From positions 1,178,001-1,242,000 of the forward strand of contig JAIXMP010000012.1 of assembly GCA_025677815.1 (NCBI GenBank): a DNA stretch of 64,000 nucleotides. Reading direction: 5' to 3'. Position 1 is the stretch's first letter. Each line of letters starts with the position of its first letter. The translations under genes and the position numbers were made by a program. This document shows, in pieces, positions 29,001-41,929 of the stretch. The DNA comes from Phascolomyces articulosus (taxonomy: Eukaryota > Mucoromycota > Mucoromycetes > Mucorales > Lichtheimiaceae). The notes below the pieces were generated by a model, which saw only the letters and a program-made list of their open reading frames with translations, searched no databases and had not been told where the DNA came from.

Positions 29001-30427
29001 AGAGACCTAGAACCTTCCAAGTTGTATATCAAAGGTTCCAATTCTACGAGAAACATTAATATCCAAGTAACCAAAAAAATATCTCATCCAGCTTTTTTTT
29101 TTTTTTTTGGCTGTAAGCGGATTTTGAAATATAGACATAAATGCGCTCCTGCGCTTTTTTCATATTGAACAGATTAAAAGTACAAGTCGACATAATGCTT
29201 TGAAACGAATATCCTATTGATTTGGAGCACGCAACTACAAGAGAAGGATTAGTCTTTGATTTTGTCGCTTTTTTTTTTTTTTGAGAGGCTGATCCCATCA
29301 TTCATTTTCCATCTCACTACTTGTGGTTACCTGTACATCCATGATGGAATTATCTGTAAATAGTATCATTTTACTAGGGATCATTCACCTGTTTCCCTTT
29401 TTTATTGGCAGCTTAATACGGCAGTTTCATATTGGATGACAATTGGTTTCCAATATATATCTATCTATCCAAGATAAATCAACTTGTTCTTGTTGATATA
29501 TGGATAAGAAATGAAGTTATAAGGCTACTGCTCAAAAGATGGTTGTAATTGGATAGTGTACAGAATCTTTAGTTTTAGACAGATGGAGATTTTAATATCG
29601 CAGTGAGTTGTTCACTATTTGAACATCATCTTCTGAACTCTACCTTATATCAAGGAAAAAAAAGTATTTTATCAACATTTATATAGTAGATGGTTGCTCA
29701 AACAAGTGTATATCTCATCTATTTCGTTATGAAAAAAACTATTACCACACTAAAATATAACAAACGTTAATCCCTTTAATTAGACAAGTATGGATCACAA
29801 TCAAGATTGAGATATATAAAAAAAGGGACATCTCCCCTTATTTTTTTTTTAAAAAAACATGGTCATTTATTAAACTATTAGAATTGATCTACTTTATAAA
29901 CTTAACGTAATTATGAATAGAAGTTTCTTTTTCAACTGTATTGTTTCATACATTTATTCTACTACTACAAAAAAAGTCATTCTTCAATATTGGTCGACTA
30001 TATAAAATCCATTTCCAAAAGATTCTATTTCATCCGTTTCCAAAATAAAAGATATTTCCCCTTCCCTCCTCTTTATGATGATCAATTGTTTTTAACCATT
30101 CTATATATATATATATATATATATTGCTTGATACAAAAACCATTTTTCTTCCTTACTAATTAGAGCAAAAAAAAAACATAATTATACTTATCCTTCTTTC
30201 CCAAAAAAAAAACAAACAAACAAAAAAAAATAAAATCAATCCTTCCCTAAATTTCTTTGATTATACAAACAATTGTTTATTTTTCTTTTTCAAGTGAAAT
30301 TGAAAAAGAGAAAGCGAACGTAAACGTATGTGTGTGATGGATGTGTGTGTATTTTTTTTGGTGTTGATTGTTGATATGCTTGTAAGAAAAAAAAATAAGA
30401 AATCATAGTTTATAATATATATCCAAT
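26093..30427. other. Long gene-free spacer (4.3 kb)
   Basis: Includes a GA/GAGT purine microsatellite at about 26242-26278 in the transporter promoter, several TTA/AAT trinucleotide runs (about 26615, 27590) and a (TA)n run near 30104. Open frames such as 28292-28495 and 28377-28673 overlap in different frames, contain no domain and are AT-rich. No gene is supported. Confidence 0.5.
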
Positions 30428-30914
30428 CTAATGACCTTCAGCTTCAGCATGACCAGCCTTGGAGGTCAAGTAAGCGTGTTTCTTATTAGCGCTGGTGTAA
30501 ATAAAGTAACCGATACCAAAGGCAACACCAACATAAGGAACTTGAGAAGCAACACGACGAGCAGTGTTGAAAATAGCATTATGAAGAGCACCAGCAAATG
30601 GCTTTTGTTCAAATGGTGAAAGAATGTAGGTCACAACACCCTAATCATTTTTTTTAAAAAAAATATATGCATTAGTTTTACAGTTTCAGGCATAAATCTA
30701 CTTTTTTTTTATCTCGTTTATAATCCAATTGTTTTTTTTTAAAAAAAAAAACGTACTCGTTGAGTAGGGGAACCCATGTGACCCCACCTATATTATATAT
30801 ACATTTATAAAGAAAATAAAATTGAGTTCATTGTTATTCTCTATTTCAACTGACATTATTATAATCTATATAAAAAAAAGCACGTTACCAGCCCATATAA
30901 CCGTGTCCACCCAT
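30428..30914 (-). CDS. QCR8: Cytochrome bc1 complex subunit 8 (ubiquinol-cytochrome c reductase, QCR8)
   Basis: Small inner-membrane subunit of respiratory complex III. Minus-strand exons are 30914..30889, 30787..30757 and 30640..30428, closing to 89 residues, within the usual 80-110. The N-terminus reads MGGHGYMGWWGHMGSPTQRG, which closely follows the fungal MGWWGHMG..KQKG pattern. The middle has SPFEQKPFAGALHNAIFN, matching SPYAQKPLQGIFHNAVFN of yeast Qcr8. A single transmembrane helix follows (VPYVGVAFGIGYFIYT), and the tail is Ala/Glu-rich. Two very short first exons (26 and 31 bases) explain why the start is easy to miss. Confidence 0.97.
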
Positions 30915-33095
30915 TGTTTAAATAGTCTATTCAATAAATATACATTGAGTTAATAATTATCACACCAGTCCATGGACAATATCATTGGTAACATACTTTA
31001 ATTGTTTTTTAGATAAAAAAAAAGAGTTGGGGGGTTGTTTTTTGTCCGAAAAGAACAGTTTAAAGGTTAGAAAAATAAAAGTGCTTTGTCGCAAAATCAA
31101 TTGTTTTTTTTTGGCACCCAACTTGGTAGGGGACCAATTTTTTTTTTTTCCTCTCTCAATAAATTTGACGTCACAATATTTTGAGAGGCGCATTACTTTT
31201 TGGATTATATTCTCCAACCAATTCTGTAATCGTAGTGTAAATTGCTCCCATTACTTTAAAGTTGTTTATAAAAAAAATACTAATGGATACTATGGAATAT
31301 ATCATTTTTAAGAATAAGTGTAAATGATAGATTGTATTTATTATCAAAATAATTGGATCAATGAGATTAATCTAGCTACTACTACAAGTAACAACAACAC
31401 GTTAGCTAGTAAAAAAAATAAATATAACCAATGAAATACTCACCCCTGATCGACCTGAGATACGTATATATTAACTCCTGAAAGAAAACCACAAATACGG
31501 TAGATTTTTCTTCTTGCATAATGCATATGATAATATGAAAATGGGGACAATGGTGATATATATATAATAATTAATCATCATTATCACTATATAATATAGA
31601 TTTTTTTTAGGTACCCGAATCACGAACAAGAACGTGGATACAACCTATCTAAAATTTCTTTTAGGTTCCCCCATTTCTATTCATTTATATAATACTTTTG
31701 AAATCGGTCCGATGATTGTTGCACGCGATATACTTGATATGTAAAACAAAAACTTATTTGTATTCTTCGGAAATGATTTCAACTGGCTGTATTACCCATA
31801 TCCTCTCTCCTTTTTCCATCTTTCTCCCCCCCAAAAAAAAACAATGTCGAATACGTTTGACAAATAATTATAAAAAAAAAAGGAGGAAAGTTAAAGATGA
31901 TAACCTGTCAAAGAAAATATATAGGATTTCATCGTCATGACAACAACAATATCAGGTAAAATATATATATATGATGAGGGATGTTATAAACAAAAAAGCG
32001 CTTCTCTCGTTTGTTGAATCTAATTTTAGAGTTTAGAATTATATATATTATTATATTACACAAATTTATAAGAGATATAACGACAACATAATGAGATGAA
32101 AAGGAAATCATCGTTCCGTGTTCCCGATATAATATGGTTTTTTTAAGTATATGAGGAGGATCATCCATTAGTAATAATAATACCTTATTGAAAGAAGAGT
32201 CGTCGACTTTCTTCAATGATAAATGGCGTGATTTTAAATACTCAAAAAAAAAAGAAGGGACACGAACTGTTGTTGTTGTCTAACGAATTAGTCTTATATA
32301 AACAATTTCTTAATAGATCTAATCAAAATGTTATTATGTATAATAAACATAAAACTAATTATAACAAACAACTTTGTTGCTATAATTATTCTTAAGCATC
32401 AATGTTGACAGTAAATGTAACATACTTTTTGCATTATTACACAGTGATATATATAAACGTTTTGACTATGAATCTATCTATCAATACAACAATATATCAA
32501 CATCATTTATTCTAAATCTGAATAAACCAATAACAATCCTTCTTCTTTCTTGGAAAAAAAAAACGCCACGACTTTTTATTGCCACAAAAAAAAAAATGGG
32601 GCAAATCAGCACATCATTAATATAATTTCTTGTTTATTTTTTTTTTCGCCACTCATTTTATACTGAATGAACGGATGAATAGGATAGAATGAATCAATAT
32701 ATGTGTGGGGGGGGAGGAGGAGAAGGAGGAAGGTCATCATTTAATAGTGGTAAACAAAAAGACCGCGGTAACTTTTTTTTTAAGATCCCATGATATTTAT
32801 ATAAAACGCCTATTTATTCTTTCTTCTTATACTGACTAACAACTTCTTCTAATAATAATATAGATTACACGTGTAAAATATAATTATCCTGTCAGATATA
32901 TTTTTAATTGTTCTTATGATCACACATTGCTATTCGTACTTTTTACCCAAGAAAAACCCTGTTAAACTCTCTGTTTCTTTTTATTTTTCTTCCTATTCAA
33001 ATCAATGATAGTTTACGATATTCCGAAAAAAATAATAGAGTGAGAGAGTTACCGCCACCATTACACAAAAAGGAGAAAAGGGCGTTTTAGTATCA

Positions 33096-33127
<32 letters not shown>

Positions 33128-34438
33128 GACTCTATACTTGGAAACGTGGTAATGGTAACACAAGTTGAGTTTGCCGATCATCAACCTGATTATATATTAT
33201 ATAAACTTATAAGTATCCATCTCTCTTTCTAATAATGATAATAATGAATACTTCTTAATTGTTTTAGAAATATGAATAATAAATAATAAATAATCATAAT
33301 CATAATCATAATCATAATCATAATCATAAAAAAAAAGATGTTTCCTTTGGAAAAATTCTTATATAAATTATAAATTTAGTAAAAAGAAAAGTCTAAAGTC
33401 TAGATAGTATAGTAATAGAAAAAAGTATTTAGCCTCAAGGCACTTAAGGAGAACTATAATATAATAACTTAAAAGAAATCAGATCAACAACTACTCCATT
33501 TAAAGTTTAAGCAAGTTTCTTTTTTTTTTGCCACGCTCAATTATTATTGAAAATAACAACCCCCCCATGTAATTCCATATATTATGATTATAACAAGAAA
33601 CAAGAAAATTGATCAACCAAAGGTGAATATCATTCTCCTTTGTGCCAAAATAATAATAAAACGTGGTAGATAACAAAAAAGATATCACCGCGCATTTTTT
33701 TACAACAACAACAACAACAACAACCTCCTTGAAATCATAATAAGGCGGGAAAGAGAAGAAATAAATAAACAAGCATCTCTTTACTATAGTGTACATAAGA
33801 GGGTCATCATAAAGTCATATCATTAAAAGGCATAGGTCAACACCCCACCAAATAACGATGCTTCACATTTTGTACAACCATGCTTTTTTATTTTGAGGGG
33901 GGGAGGCATCATCTTGAACAAAAAAGGGTTTTTCTATCATTTGACTTCAAAAAAAAAATGTGAATTCATTTCTGAAAGAATTCTCTGACCTTTGAGACAA
34001 TTCAAAGTATATTAAGAATGATATGATACTTGTTAATAAAAAAAATAAAGAAGAAGAAAAGAATGAGTATTACACAATAAATATCGGAGGTTACGGGAAG
34101 TAAAGGCCGTTGCCGAGGAAATTGGTAAAGAAGAAATGAGTGGGCAATTACCGAATTTGTAAAATAGACTCGAGTGCTTAAAACCGATGATAGTCAGTTA
34201 GTATATATAGAACTTGTTTTACGTATTGCTTGGAAATTCTAAACGTTACATTTTATATTTTAGATTAGTTTGTTTTTGTGTTTTTTTTGTTTTTTGTTTT
34301 TTATTTCTTTCTTCTTCTTCAAGTCTATTTTTTTTCTTCTTTACTTCTTTTACTTTTTTTTTTTTGCGCGTGGTGCTTCCGTTTTTTTTTTACGTGTTTT
34401 AAGAGTGATTACAAAACACGTTTAAATGGCATCAGACG
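30915..34438. other. Gene-free spacer with microsatellites
   Basis: No supported gene. Simple repeats include a (TA)n run near 33097-33126 and a 6-base repeat at 33290-33328. Open frames (31935-32216 minus, 33500-33796 minus) are low-complexity translations. The last 200 bases are pyrimidine-rich and should hold the promoter of the pseudokinase gene. Confidence 0.5.
33290..33328. repeat. Hexanucleotide microsatellite (ATAATC)n, about six copies
   Basis: A perfect run of the unit ATAATC repeated about six times in the spacer upstream of the pseudokinase gene. It is not in any exon. Confidence 0.85.
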
Positions 34439-36921
34439 ATGCCACGATTTTGGCTCGGATCACATCCACCGCAACAACAAAGTACAACAACAATAACAAC
34501 AACACCTATTGATGATGATCACCATAGTAATGACTCTGAACAACAACAACAAGCGACATCAGTCAAGTCATTATGGAAACGTATTCGAAAATCATTTTCT
34601 TCTTCAAAAAAACAAAATTTTCCTGGTTTATCTCCTGATCGACCTCCTTTACCACCTATCTTGGGTATATCTCATGATATTACCAATAACAACAACAATA
34701 CTCATAATCATGGCAATAACAATAATAATAACAATAATAATAATGGACGATCTATTTTTTCATCTGAATCCAATAATGGAGGTGGTAGTAGTCGTTTTAT
34801 CACACGAGCTAAACGTATTGCGCCTCAAACGGAATCCGGTCCGACATCTTCTCAGGTAAATAATAATAATAATAGTGCTGATGAAGAAGTATCAATTGAT
34901 AGATTGATAAATTGATGTATGCAAGGGTTATGGTGTATTATTATGATTATGAAATTATTATCCTTTCATTCTTCTTCCATTTTGCATATTTATTTATATA
35001 ATACCGTATCATTTTTTTTAAAAATCTTTTTTCCCCTGCCTTTTGCCTGTAAATATCCGTGTATATATATTGTGTGTGTATAAGTGAGTGTATTTTTACA
35101 CACGCCATTTTAAACAATACACACAATACACACGCCATATTTGTACACCTCATTTGAATTATTTTTCGCTCTTTGTTTCTTATTCTTGTATTCAAATCTT
35201 ATTTTTCATGGAACCGTGTGTGTTTATTTGGTTTTCTTTCTTTTTTTCTCTTCCCCCCAATTATAATCCGGAATCGCCAAATCCGAAAAAAAAAAGATTT
35301 CATGATCATAAGAGTTACACCATTACAACTCATTCATATTACATCAGGAACTATGTTTATTTTCTTTTTCTTTCATACAACCCCAATTATTTATTACTTC
35401 TTTTTCCTTTTTATTATTTTTTTTAGCGCCGACACCTTCGACAATCCACTGGATCGATTGATGACCGTACTGCCCGATTATTATATACAATTTTAGAAGA
35501 AAGTGATACAATCATGACTGATTCGACTCAATCTCGTGCAAGACCTCAATCTCTTGTATTTAATGACAATAACAACAACAACAATAATAATAATAATAAT
35601 CATAGTAATGACGAAAAACGTATTTCTACTAGTAGTAATGAAACAACAGATTCATCTACATCTACTACTTCATCTTCTGCTGTTTCTTATCATCCACCTC
35701 CCGTTTTACCACCTTCAGTAACAACTACTACTACTGGTTCTAGTACATCTACAGTGATGCCAACATCAACAACACAACCTAAACGAGGCGAACCTCAATT
35801 CCGACCTTCCATGATTGGTGATGAAACAAAATGTCGACGTAAATTTGTGAAAATGGTTCAAGCAGCTTATAGCTTTCAAATGGAACATAAGGATGTGATT
35901 CCTAAAGAAATGGATATTTTATTTAATGCTCAAGAGAATGTTCAATCCATTTGTTTATATATGAATGGACAACCTGAATATCATAAATTTTGTGGGTATG
36001 TAATTATTTTGTTTTGTCCTACAATGGACTTTTCCCTTAAATGATCCTATGAATAATATTAATAATATTAATAATGATCAATGATTTTAGGAATTCACAA
36101 TATATACCACCTGAATTATCGACGCATGGTACTTATAATCATGATTTAGCGGATGTTTGGGTTCTTGGTATATCTTTATATCGAATGCTCGTTGGCAAAT
36201 ACCCTTTCATTGCTTCTACTGATCGGAAATTGTTTAAAAAAATGTTAAGTGCTGATTTTAGTATTCCATCCCATTTATCAGAAGGTAAAGGTTACATTTT
36301 TGTTTTTTTAGGGTGGACAAAATAATGGAAACACAAATTGATTTTTAATTTAAAATAATTAAAATAGATGCAAAGGATTTACTGCGCCGAATGCTTGCGC
36401 CTGATACAACGCGGGCATCCTTGGATTTAGTCCTTTTTCATCCATGGTTGAAACCTTATAAAGTATCTGTACCTTCATCATCTCCTGTGGATCATCTTCA
36501 TCATTCATCTCAGCAACAAGCACCACCACCTATTATTACAAAGACTGCACCTTCTTCTTCTACATTACATCGAACTTCCATTCCACCAATACCACCATTA
36601 CCATTACCATCCCAAGACGTTTCATTTGATAAAGAACTCTTAACTACACCCTCCTCCTCTGATGTAATCCCACCATTACCCCCTCAACCATCAACATCAT
36701 CATCAGGAGGAGGAAATAGAGGAACCATTATACCAGTATCTGAATCAACGACAACACATCAACAAGATGAGAAAAAGTTAAAACGGGTATTGACAAGTAT
36801 GATGCATTTATTAGTTCAAGGACCTTATCCACCCCCTAAACGACCTTATCAAGAGCTGGCTCATCTTCATACCAATCATATCAATAACACCAATCGACCT
36901 CAAAGAGCACTTGCTCGATGA
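34439..36921 (+). CDS. Tribbles-like pseudokinase with long disordered tails and no N-lobe
   Basis: Exons 34439..34855, 35427..35995, 36091..36284 and 36368..36921 join in phase to 577 residues. Residues 1 to about 270 are Asn/Ser/Thr/Pro-rich, with poly-Asn tracts and a basic patch (SLWKRIRKSFSSSKKQ). A kinase C-lobe occupies about 275-425: helix KFVKMVQAAYSF; degenerate catalytic loop VIPKEMDILF where HRD..K..N should be; CLYMNG where DFG should be; then HKFCGNSQYIPPEL (APE region), ADVWVLGISLYRMLVGKYPF (helix F) and DAKDLLRRMLAP with LFHPWL. No Gly loop or VAIK Lys is present. The lost HRD and DFG and the QYIPPELSTHGTY wording resemble Tribbles, whose members act as scaffolds. The C-tail is Ser/Pro-rich with a basic end. 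The role is inferred; the start is the first ATG after an in-frame stop. Confidence 0.7.
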
Positions 36922-37439
36922 TGACGATGAAAAGCAACAACAACAAACCCATTCCATCATGACAATAATAAAAAAAAAGGTTTTTTTTTCCTTTTTTGTA
37001 TAAATATCAACAAACCCTACATTTTTTTTTCATTCCATTCTTTTTTTATACATTATTATTATTATTACTCTTTTACACGCACATCTTTTTTTTCTTTCTT
37101 TTTTGTTCTTTTGTTTCATGGTATAATTCTTTCTTTCTGTTCTTATCGTTGTATAATCATCAGCATCAGCATCAGCATCATCATTATTATTAGTATTATT
37201 ATATTTTATCATTTTTTTTCTTTTTTATAATTATCTCGTCACACACACACACACCATTACTACTTTTTTTTTTGTTTTACATTTTAATAGATTTTGTATA
37301 ATAAATATTTTTATAAATATATCATTTGTTATTATAAAGATTTATTTGACGATTTCTCCCCAATATTGTTATTTTGGAGAAGGATATACATATATATTAT
37401 CTAATAAATTATCTAGTGACTAATACTAATATCTTTGAT
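36922..37439. other. Convergent 3' spacer
   Basis: Poly-T and CT-rich DNA, with a short CAGCAT repeat (about 37158-37183) and a CA run near 37240. It lies between two convergent genes and contains no gene. Confidence 0.6.
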
Positions 37440-39041
37440 TTACTTTTGAAAAAAGTGTTTATGTTCAGGAATAGGTGTCACCAAAGTGTCTTTGGTCAAA
37501 GCAGCATCAAAGTTTTGTAAACATAAAAGTTCCATCTTATACATGGTTTCTTGACTATAAGTACCAATATGAGGTAAAAGAGTACAATGGGGGTGTGCAA
37601 GTAATCCTGGGTGAATTACATCCGGTTCCTGAAATAATTTTTTTTTAGTATCTTTTTTTTCCAAAAAAAATTCAAATATATGATGAAACTTACCCCTTCA
37701 AAGACATCTAAACCAACAGCACTCACTTTACCAGTCTCCAAAGCATTTACTAAAGCTCTTTCATGAATGATTTTACCACGTGCTGTGTTGACAATCACAA
37801 CACCTTGTTTCATCATTGCAAATTGAGGAGAATCCAAAAGATGATATGTTGCTTTACTAAGTGGTACACTAACATAAATACAATCCGAAGTTTTTAAAAG
37901 TGTTTCAAAATCAACGTAGGTAGCATGATACTGATCTTCCACTATTATATAAATACATTTAGTTATTTTTTGTTTTATATATATATGGGTTATATAAAAT
38001 TTTATAGAAGGAATACTTTTACATTACCTTCAGGAGATTGACGTGATCTGTTATGATATTGGATCTTCATATCAAATCCATGCATACGTTTAGCAACGGC
38101 TTTACCAATACCACCAAGACCTAAAATACCTAATGTTTTGCCTTCAGGATCATGACCAAGACTAACACCATGTCTCCAACGTCCTTGCGGGTTTATAAAA
38201 AAAAAAATGGGTTAGAAAATTATGATGCAATATTATTCATAGATGACGTATAAAAATCTATCCATTATTGTTTTTTTTTTTTTTTACCTTCACGTAGATT
38301 ACGTTCAGCTTGAGAAGAATTACGGAATGCGCTCAAGATCAAGGTACAAGCAATATCAGCAGTTGCCTGATTTAATTCATTATTTACATTTTTGTATTCA
38401 TCTTTTTTTCCCCTTACTTTTCTTCTTGTTCTTTTACCATTTTAATATAATCCCACAAAAAGATATAAACTTACAGCATCTACAGCGGAAGGTGTATTAG
38501 ATACACGAATACCTCTTGCATTACATGCTTCAATATCTAAACCATCATATCCTGCGGCATGAAAAGCAATAAACTTTGTTCTATAGAATAATAATAATTG
38601 TAGCAGCGGGGAAGAAAAAAGGTATTACCAGCATAATGAATTAATTCCCACGTTTCCCAAAAGATCTATCTTTCATCTTTACTTCTTTTATACACATTAC
38701 TTTGGTGGAAGGTTATTAATAAACTCTTTGTCAAAGGGATAAACAGACTATACACACAAATGAATAAATAAATAAAAAGAAGAATGAGTATGATAGAAAA
38801 TAAATTATATATATTTATATATCATTTGTATTGTTACCACTTCTTTAAAAAAAAAAAAGGAACTTACGGAAATACCAATAAAGACAACTTCTACATCCTT
38901 ATATTTTGTTTGACAGTCTTGAAAAAATTCACTTCTTGTTTTTGATTCAATATAAGCAATTGGAACAATACTACGTAATTCATCCAATTCCTTGGTAGCA
39001 TGACTGATAGCACCAACAATCAAACCTCGTGGAGAAGCCAT
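37440..39041 (-). CDS. D-2-hydroxyacid dehydrogenase, glyoxylate/hydroxypyruvate reductase type (copy A)
   Basis: NAD(P)-dependent reductase of 2-oxoacids such as glyoxylate. Exons on the minus strand are 39041..38868, 38747..38701, 38580..38475, 38366..38288, 38183..38028, 37941..37694 and 37628..37440, giving 332 residues, the family's normal length. Visible landmarks are AGYDGLDIEACNARGI, the dinucleotide loop LGLGGIGKAVAKR, the catalytic Arg in VNTARG, the catalytic Glu in FEGEPDV and the catalytic His in LLPHIGT. All catalytic residues are intact. A paralogue with the same exon structure lies 2.9 kb upstream beyond AAR2. Fungal relatives have been annotated as glyoxylate reductase or D-mandelate dehydrogenase, so substrate is open. 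Confidence 0.93.
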
Positions 39042-39844
39042 GATGATATAAAATGTATTTTATTTATATGAAAGAGTAAAGAAGAAGAAAAGAAGTATAT
39101 AGAAAAGACCGATATGGCGGAACTTTTGCATTTTTTAAATAAGGAATTTAGGGTTATTTTTTTTTTTCGTAAATCTCTGTTACAAAGTGACTGTTGAGTT
39201 TAGTGGACCATCTATTCCAGCGTGAGCACTTTGGGGTCATCGTAAAAACTCAACTTTTTTTTTTTTGATACGATAACTATGGTAAATAGTTGAGTAAACA
39301 TCTTAATGATTCGTTGATGGTAGCTGGAGACTTTTTTTTCTTCCATCCAAATCGTCCTTTCTTTTCACACAAATATACTCCAAATCATTCATACCAAAAG
39401 ATCATTTTTGTACCTTATATTGACCTTTTGACACAAGTATAGCTTAACATAATTTAAATATTATAGTGACAAGAGGGAATAACGTTGGTAAGATTCCCAT
39501 ACTAAAATGCAAAAGATAAAAAAAAATACGAGATAAAGAATGGTGAGGATTTCCCATATTTTCCAGCGAGTAACGGAGATCAATTTTTTTTTTTTTGTTG
39601 TCATGCAAAACGTACAAGTCAACCTTATTTTGTTACCTGTTGATGGTGGATGATAAGATCTAGCAAATACTATAATTTGAAACCCAAGATGAGCATAATA
39701 TTATATATTTTATGGTCAAAATGTACAATGATGATCGTCTTAATCTACTATACTATCCAAGTGTATATCGAATAACCCTTAATCCATTTTATACAAGTTT
39801 GCAAAGTATTTCATGGACTAAAAATAACAATTTATTTTATTTTT
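39042..39844. other. Spacer between copy A and AAR2
   Basis: Promoter region of the copy A dehydrogenase and the 3' region of AAR2. It has poly-T runs, and the open frame at 39712-39918 mostly overlaps the AAR2 3' end antisense. No separate gene. Confidence 0.55.
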
Positions 39845-41532
39845 CTAATCCATTTCTACAACAACAGGTGCATCTTCTTCATCCTCCTCTTCATCACTCT
39901 CTGGAAGTTCCCATTTAAATCGTTTCAAAAGAAAAAGACGTAATTTATCAAATCTTGTTTTCAATGCTTTCTGTTGTGGTAAAATATCTCTTCCCAAATT
40001 CTAAATACAAATAAGGCACGGCAATGATGGGGTTAGTTGTATGGATTGATTCCCATCTGATAAATACACACACACACACACACACACACGGCCATGTTAC
40101 CTGTAACATATGAGCAACAAAATTATTCTCGGATAAAATATCTCGGAAAAAATCTTCTGGGCATTCATCCAACTGTGCTTGTAAAACATCTACATGGTGT
40201 AATAAACAACAAATATTTTTTTTTAAAAAAAAGATGGATTCTGACATACATTGTTCGTATATTTATAAAGTATAAACTATTACCAATAAAATCAATGAAA
40301 ATAGAAGGGTCTGTTTCCATGAGATCAGGACAACAGCATAATAAATGAACAAATTGTTTCCATTGATTAAAACCTGAAAAGTTTTGTGCCATCAATAAGC
40401 ACACAAAAGCAAGTTGCATTTCACCCAACAGTAACTTATGATCTATAGATAAGAAGAATCATTCGATAACAAAATAAGAATGGAATGTATTGTTGACAAA
40501 TACTGTTTGTAATCTCTCCCTCTCACACTCTACCACTTACTATTGCTATAAACACGTTGTAATAAATCGCGTGCCAGCCATGATTTATCAAGACTCCATC
40601 GTGTTACTTCATCTCCTGTTGCCCCTTCCGGGAAAGATTGTCGTACATCAAACCGTGTAAATTCCATTCCTTCTTCTTTTTCAATTGATTTCCCTCTTCG
40701 TTTATCCTTGACAGTTAATAAATCTTCCTCTTGAAGCGTCTTACTAGGTAAATGGGATACTTTGCCATTGTTAGGAAGTACGCGTCGAACCAATCCAGGT
40801 GATATATAATTCGTTAGTTTGGTCCATTTATCATAGTGTGTCGATGGTACCAATGGATAAGGTCCCATATTACGATCGAAATCTCGGATATCTGTATTTT
40901 TTATTATTATTCCAAATATAAACATTGTGGCAGAACATTTTTTTTTTAAAAAAAAAAGAGGGATAAAGCAACACTATATATCATAAAAAAAAAAACTTAC
41001 TGATTTTATAACGCTCTATTTGATCAGGATCAAGTTCGGTTTCGTCACGTAAATCTTCTGTTTGTGAATTCCATTCACGAACAAGGATCTAGATATTATT
41101 ATTATTTTAATTCAATCCAAAACGTTTTATTTTTTTACAATGTTGTCAACTTTTTTTCTGTTCCCGAACGGGTCAAGTCGCGTATTTTTTTTTACCTCTT
41201 TTGATTCGAAATAATGAAAGAAACCTGTACGCATGCCTTGTACTCCTTCTTTACTTGTTGCACTATTCATACAATATGTATGTATTTTTAATTTACTCTT
41301 TTCTACCCTATAGCATCTATATAGTACCCTCTCTACCGGAGACAAAATATATATAGCCCACTTACGAGAAATAGATAAAATGAAGTCCTGGAGGAATCAT
41401 TTTGATCCCTTTAAATAATGGTCCAATCGTCCATGCATTATAATCAATACCAAATTCAAGATTGGGAGGAGCATTGAAAAATAAAAGACATGCTCCTTGT
41501 TCAAATAAAGCATTCGCTGTTTCTTGATCCAT
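39845..41532 (-). CDS. AAR2: AAR2 splicing factor (U5 snRNP assembly)
   Basis: AAR2 binds Prp8 during U5 snRNP maturation and holds it before Brr2 joins; it acts in cytoplasm and nucleus. Minus-strand exons are 41532..41366, 41262..41196, 41088..41001, 40891..40541, 40442..40284, 40189..40101 and 40000..39845, closing to 358 residues. The N-terminal beta domain begins MDQETANALFEQGACLLF and has NLEFGIDYNAWTIGPLFKG followed by MIPPGLHFIYFS, a near-exact family signature. The middle has FDRNMGPYPL. The C-terminal helical domain has LLLGEMQLAFVCLLM and FRDILSENNFVAHMLQ. It ends in an acidic tail (SDEEEDEEDAP). The CA microsatellite at 40069-40089 is in its last intron. It is sandwiched between the two dehydrogenase paralogues with no obvious functional link. 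Confidence 0.95.
40069..40089. repeat. (CA)n microsatellite in the last intron of AAR2
   Basis: About ten perfect CA units on the plus strand, falling entirely within the final AAR2 intron. Confidence 0.85.
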
Positions 41533-41929
41533 ATTTATTGATTCTTGAAAATGAGTTTGTATAGTGGTGTAATGAAAAAGCTTTTTTTTTTTCGTACGAA
41601 TCAACTGGGTGGTATATAAGAAAATCCGTGTTGAACACACTCAGCTTTTTTACACCTAGGGTTTTTATTTTGTAGTTGCCTTTTCAATGACCATTCTGGT
41701 TGTTTTTCAATACCTGATATGAAGATATATTCGTCGTTGCACTAAATCATGCACATTCATAGATAATACCAAAAGAGATTTTTTACTTTGTTACAACAAT
41801 ATGGATGCTATGTTTCCTGTATCCTTGGTATTCGAATGGATCGACTCTATTCTGTTGAAGGTATATCAATTTCAAAATAACAAGAATAAGATGCATGCTT
41901 TATTAAATAATATTGATATAACCCTTAAA
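41533..41929. other. Spacer between AAR2 and copy B
   Basis: AAR2 promoter and 3' region of the copy B dehydrogenase, about 400 bases. A small open frame at 41801-42040 is antisense to the copy B last exon. No gene. Confidence 0.6.

Noticed and set aside
34509..34859. 116-residue open frame overlapping pseudokinase exon 1
   Set aside because: Alternate-frame translation of the same Asn/Thr repeat tracts; the chosen frame continues through the splice sites into kinase homology.
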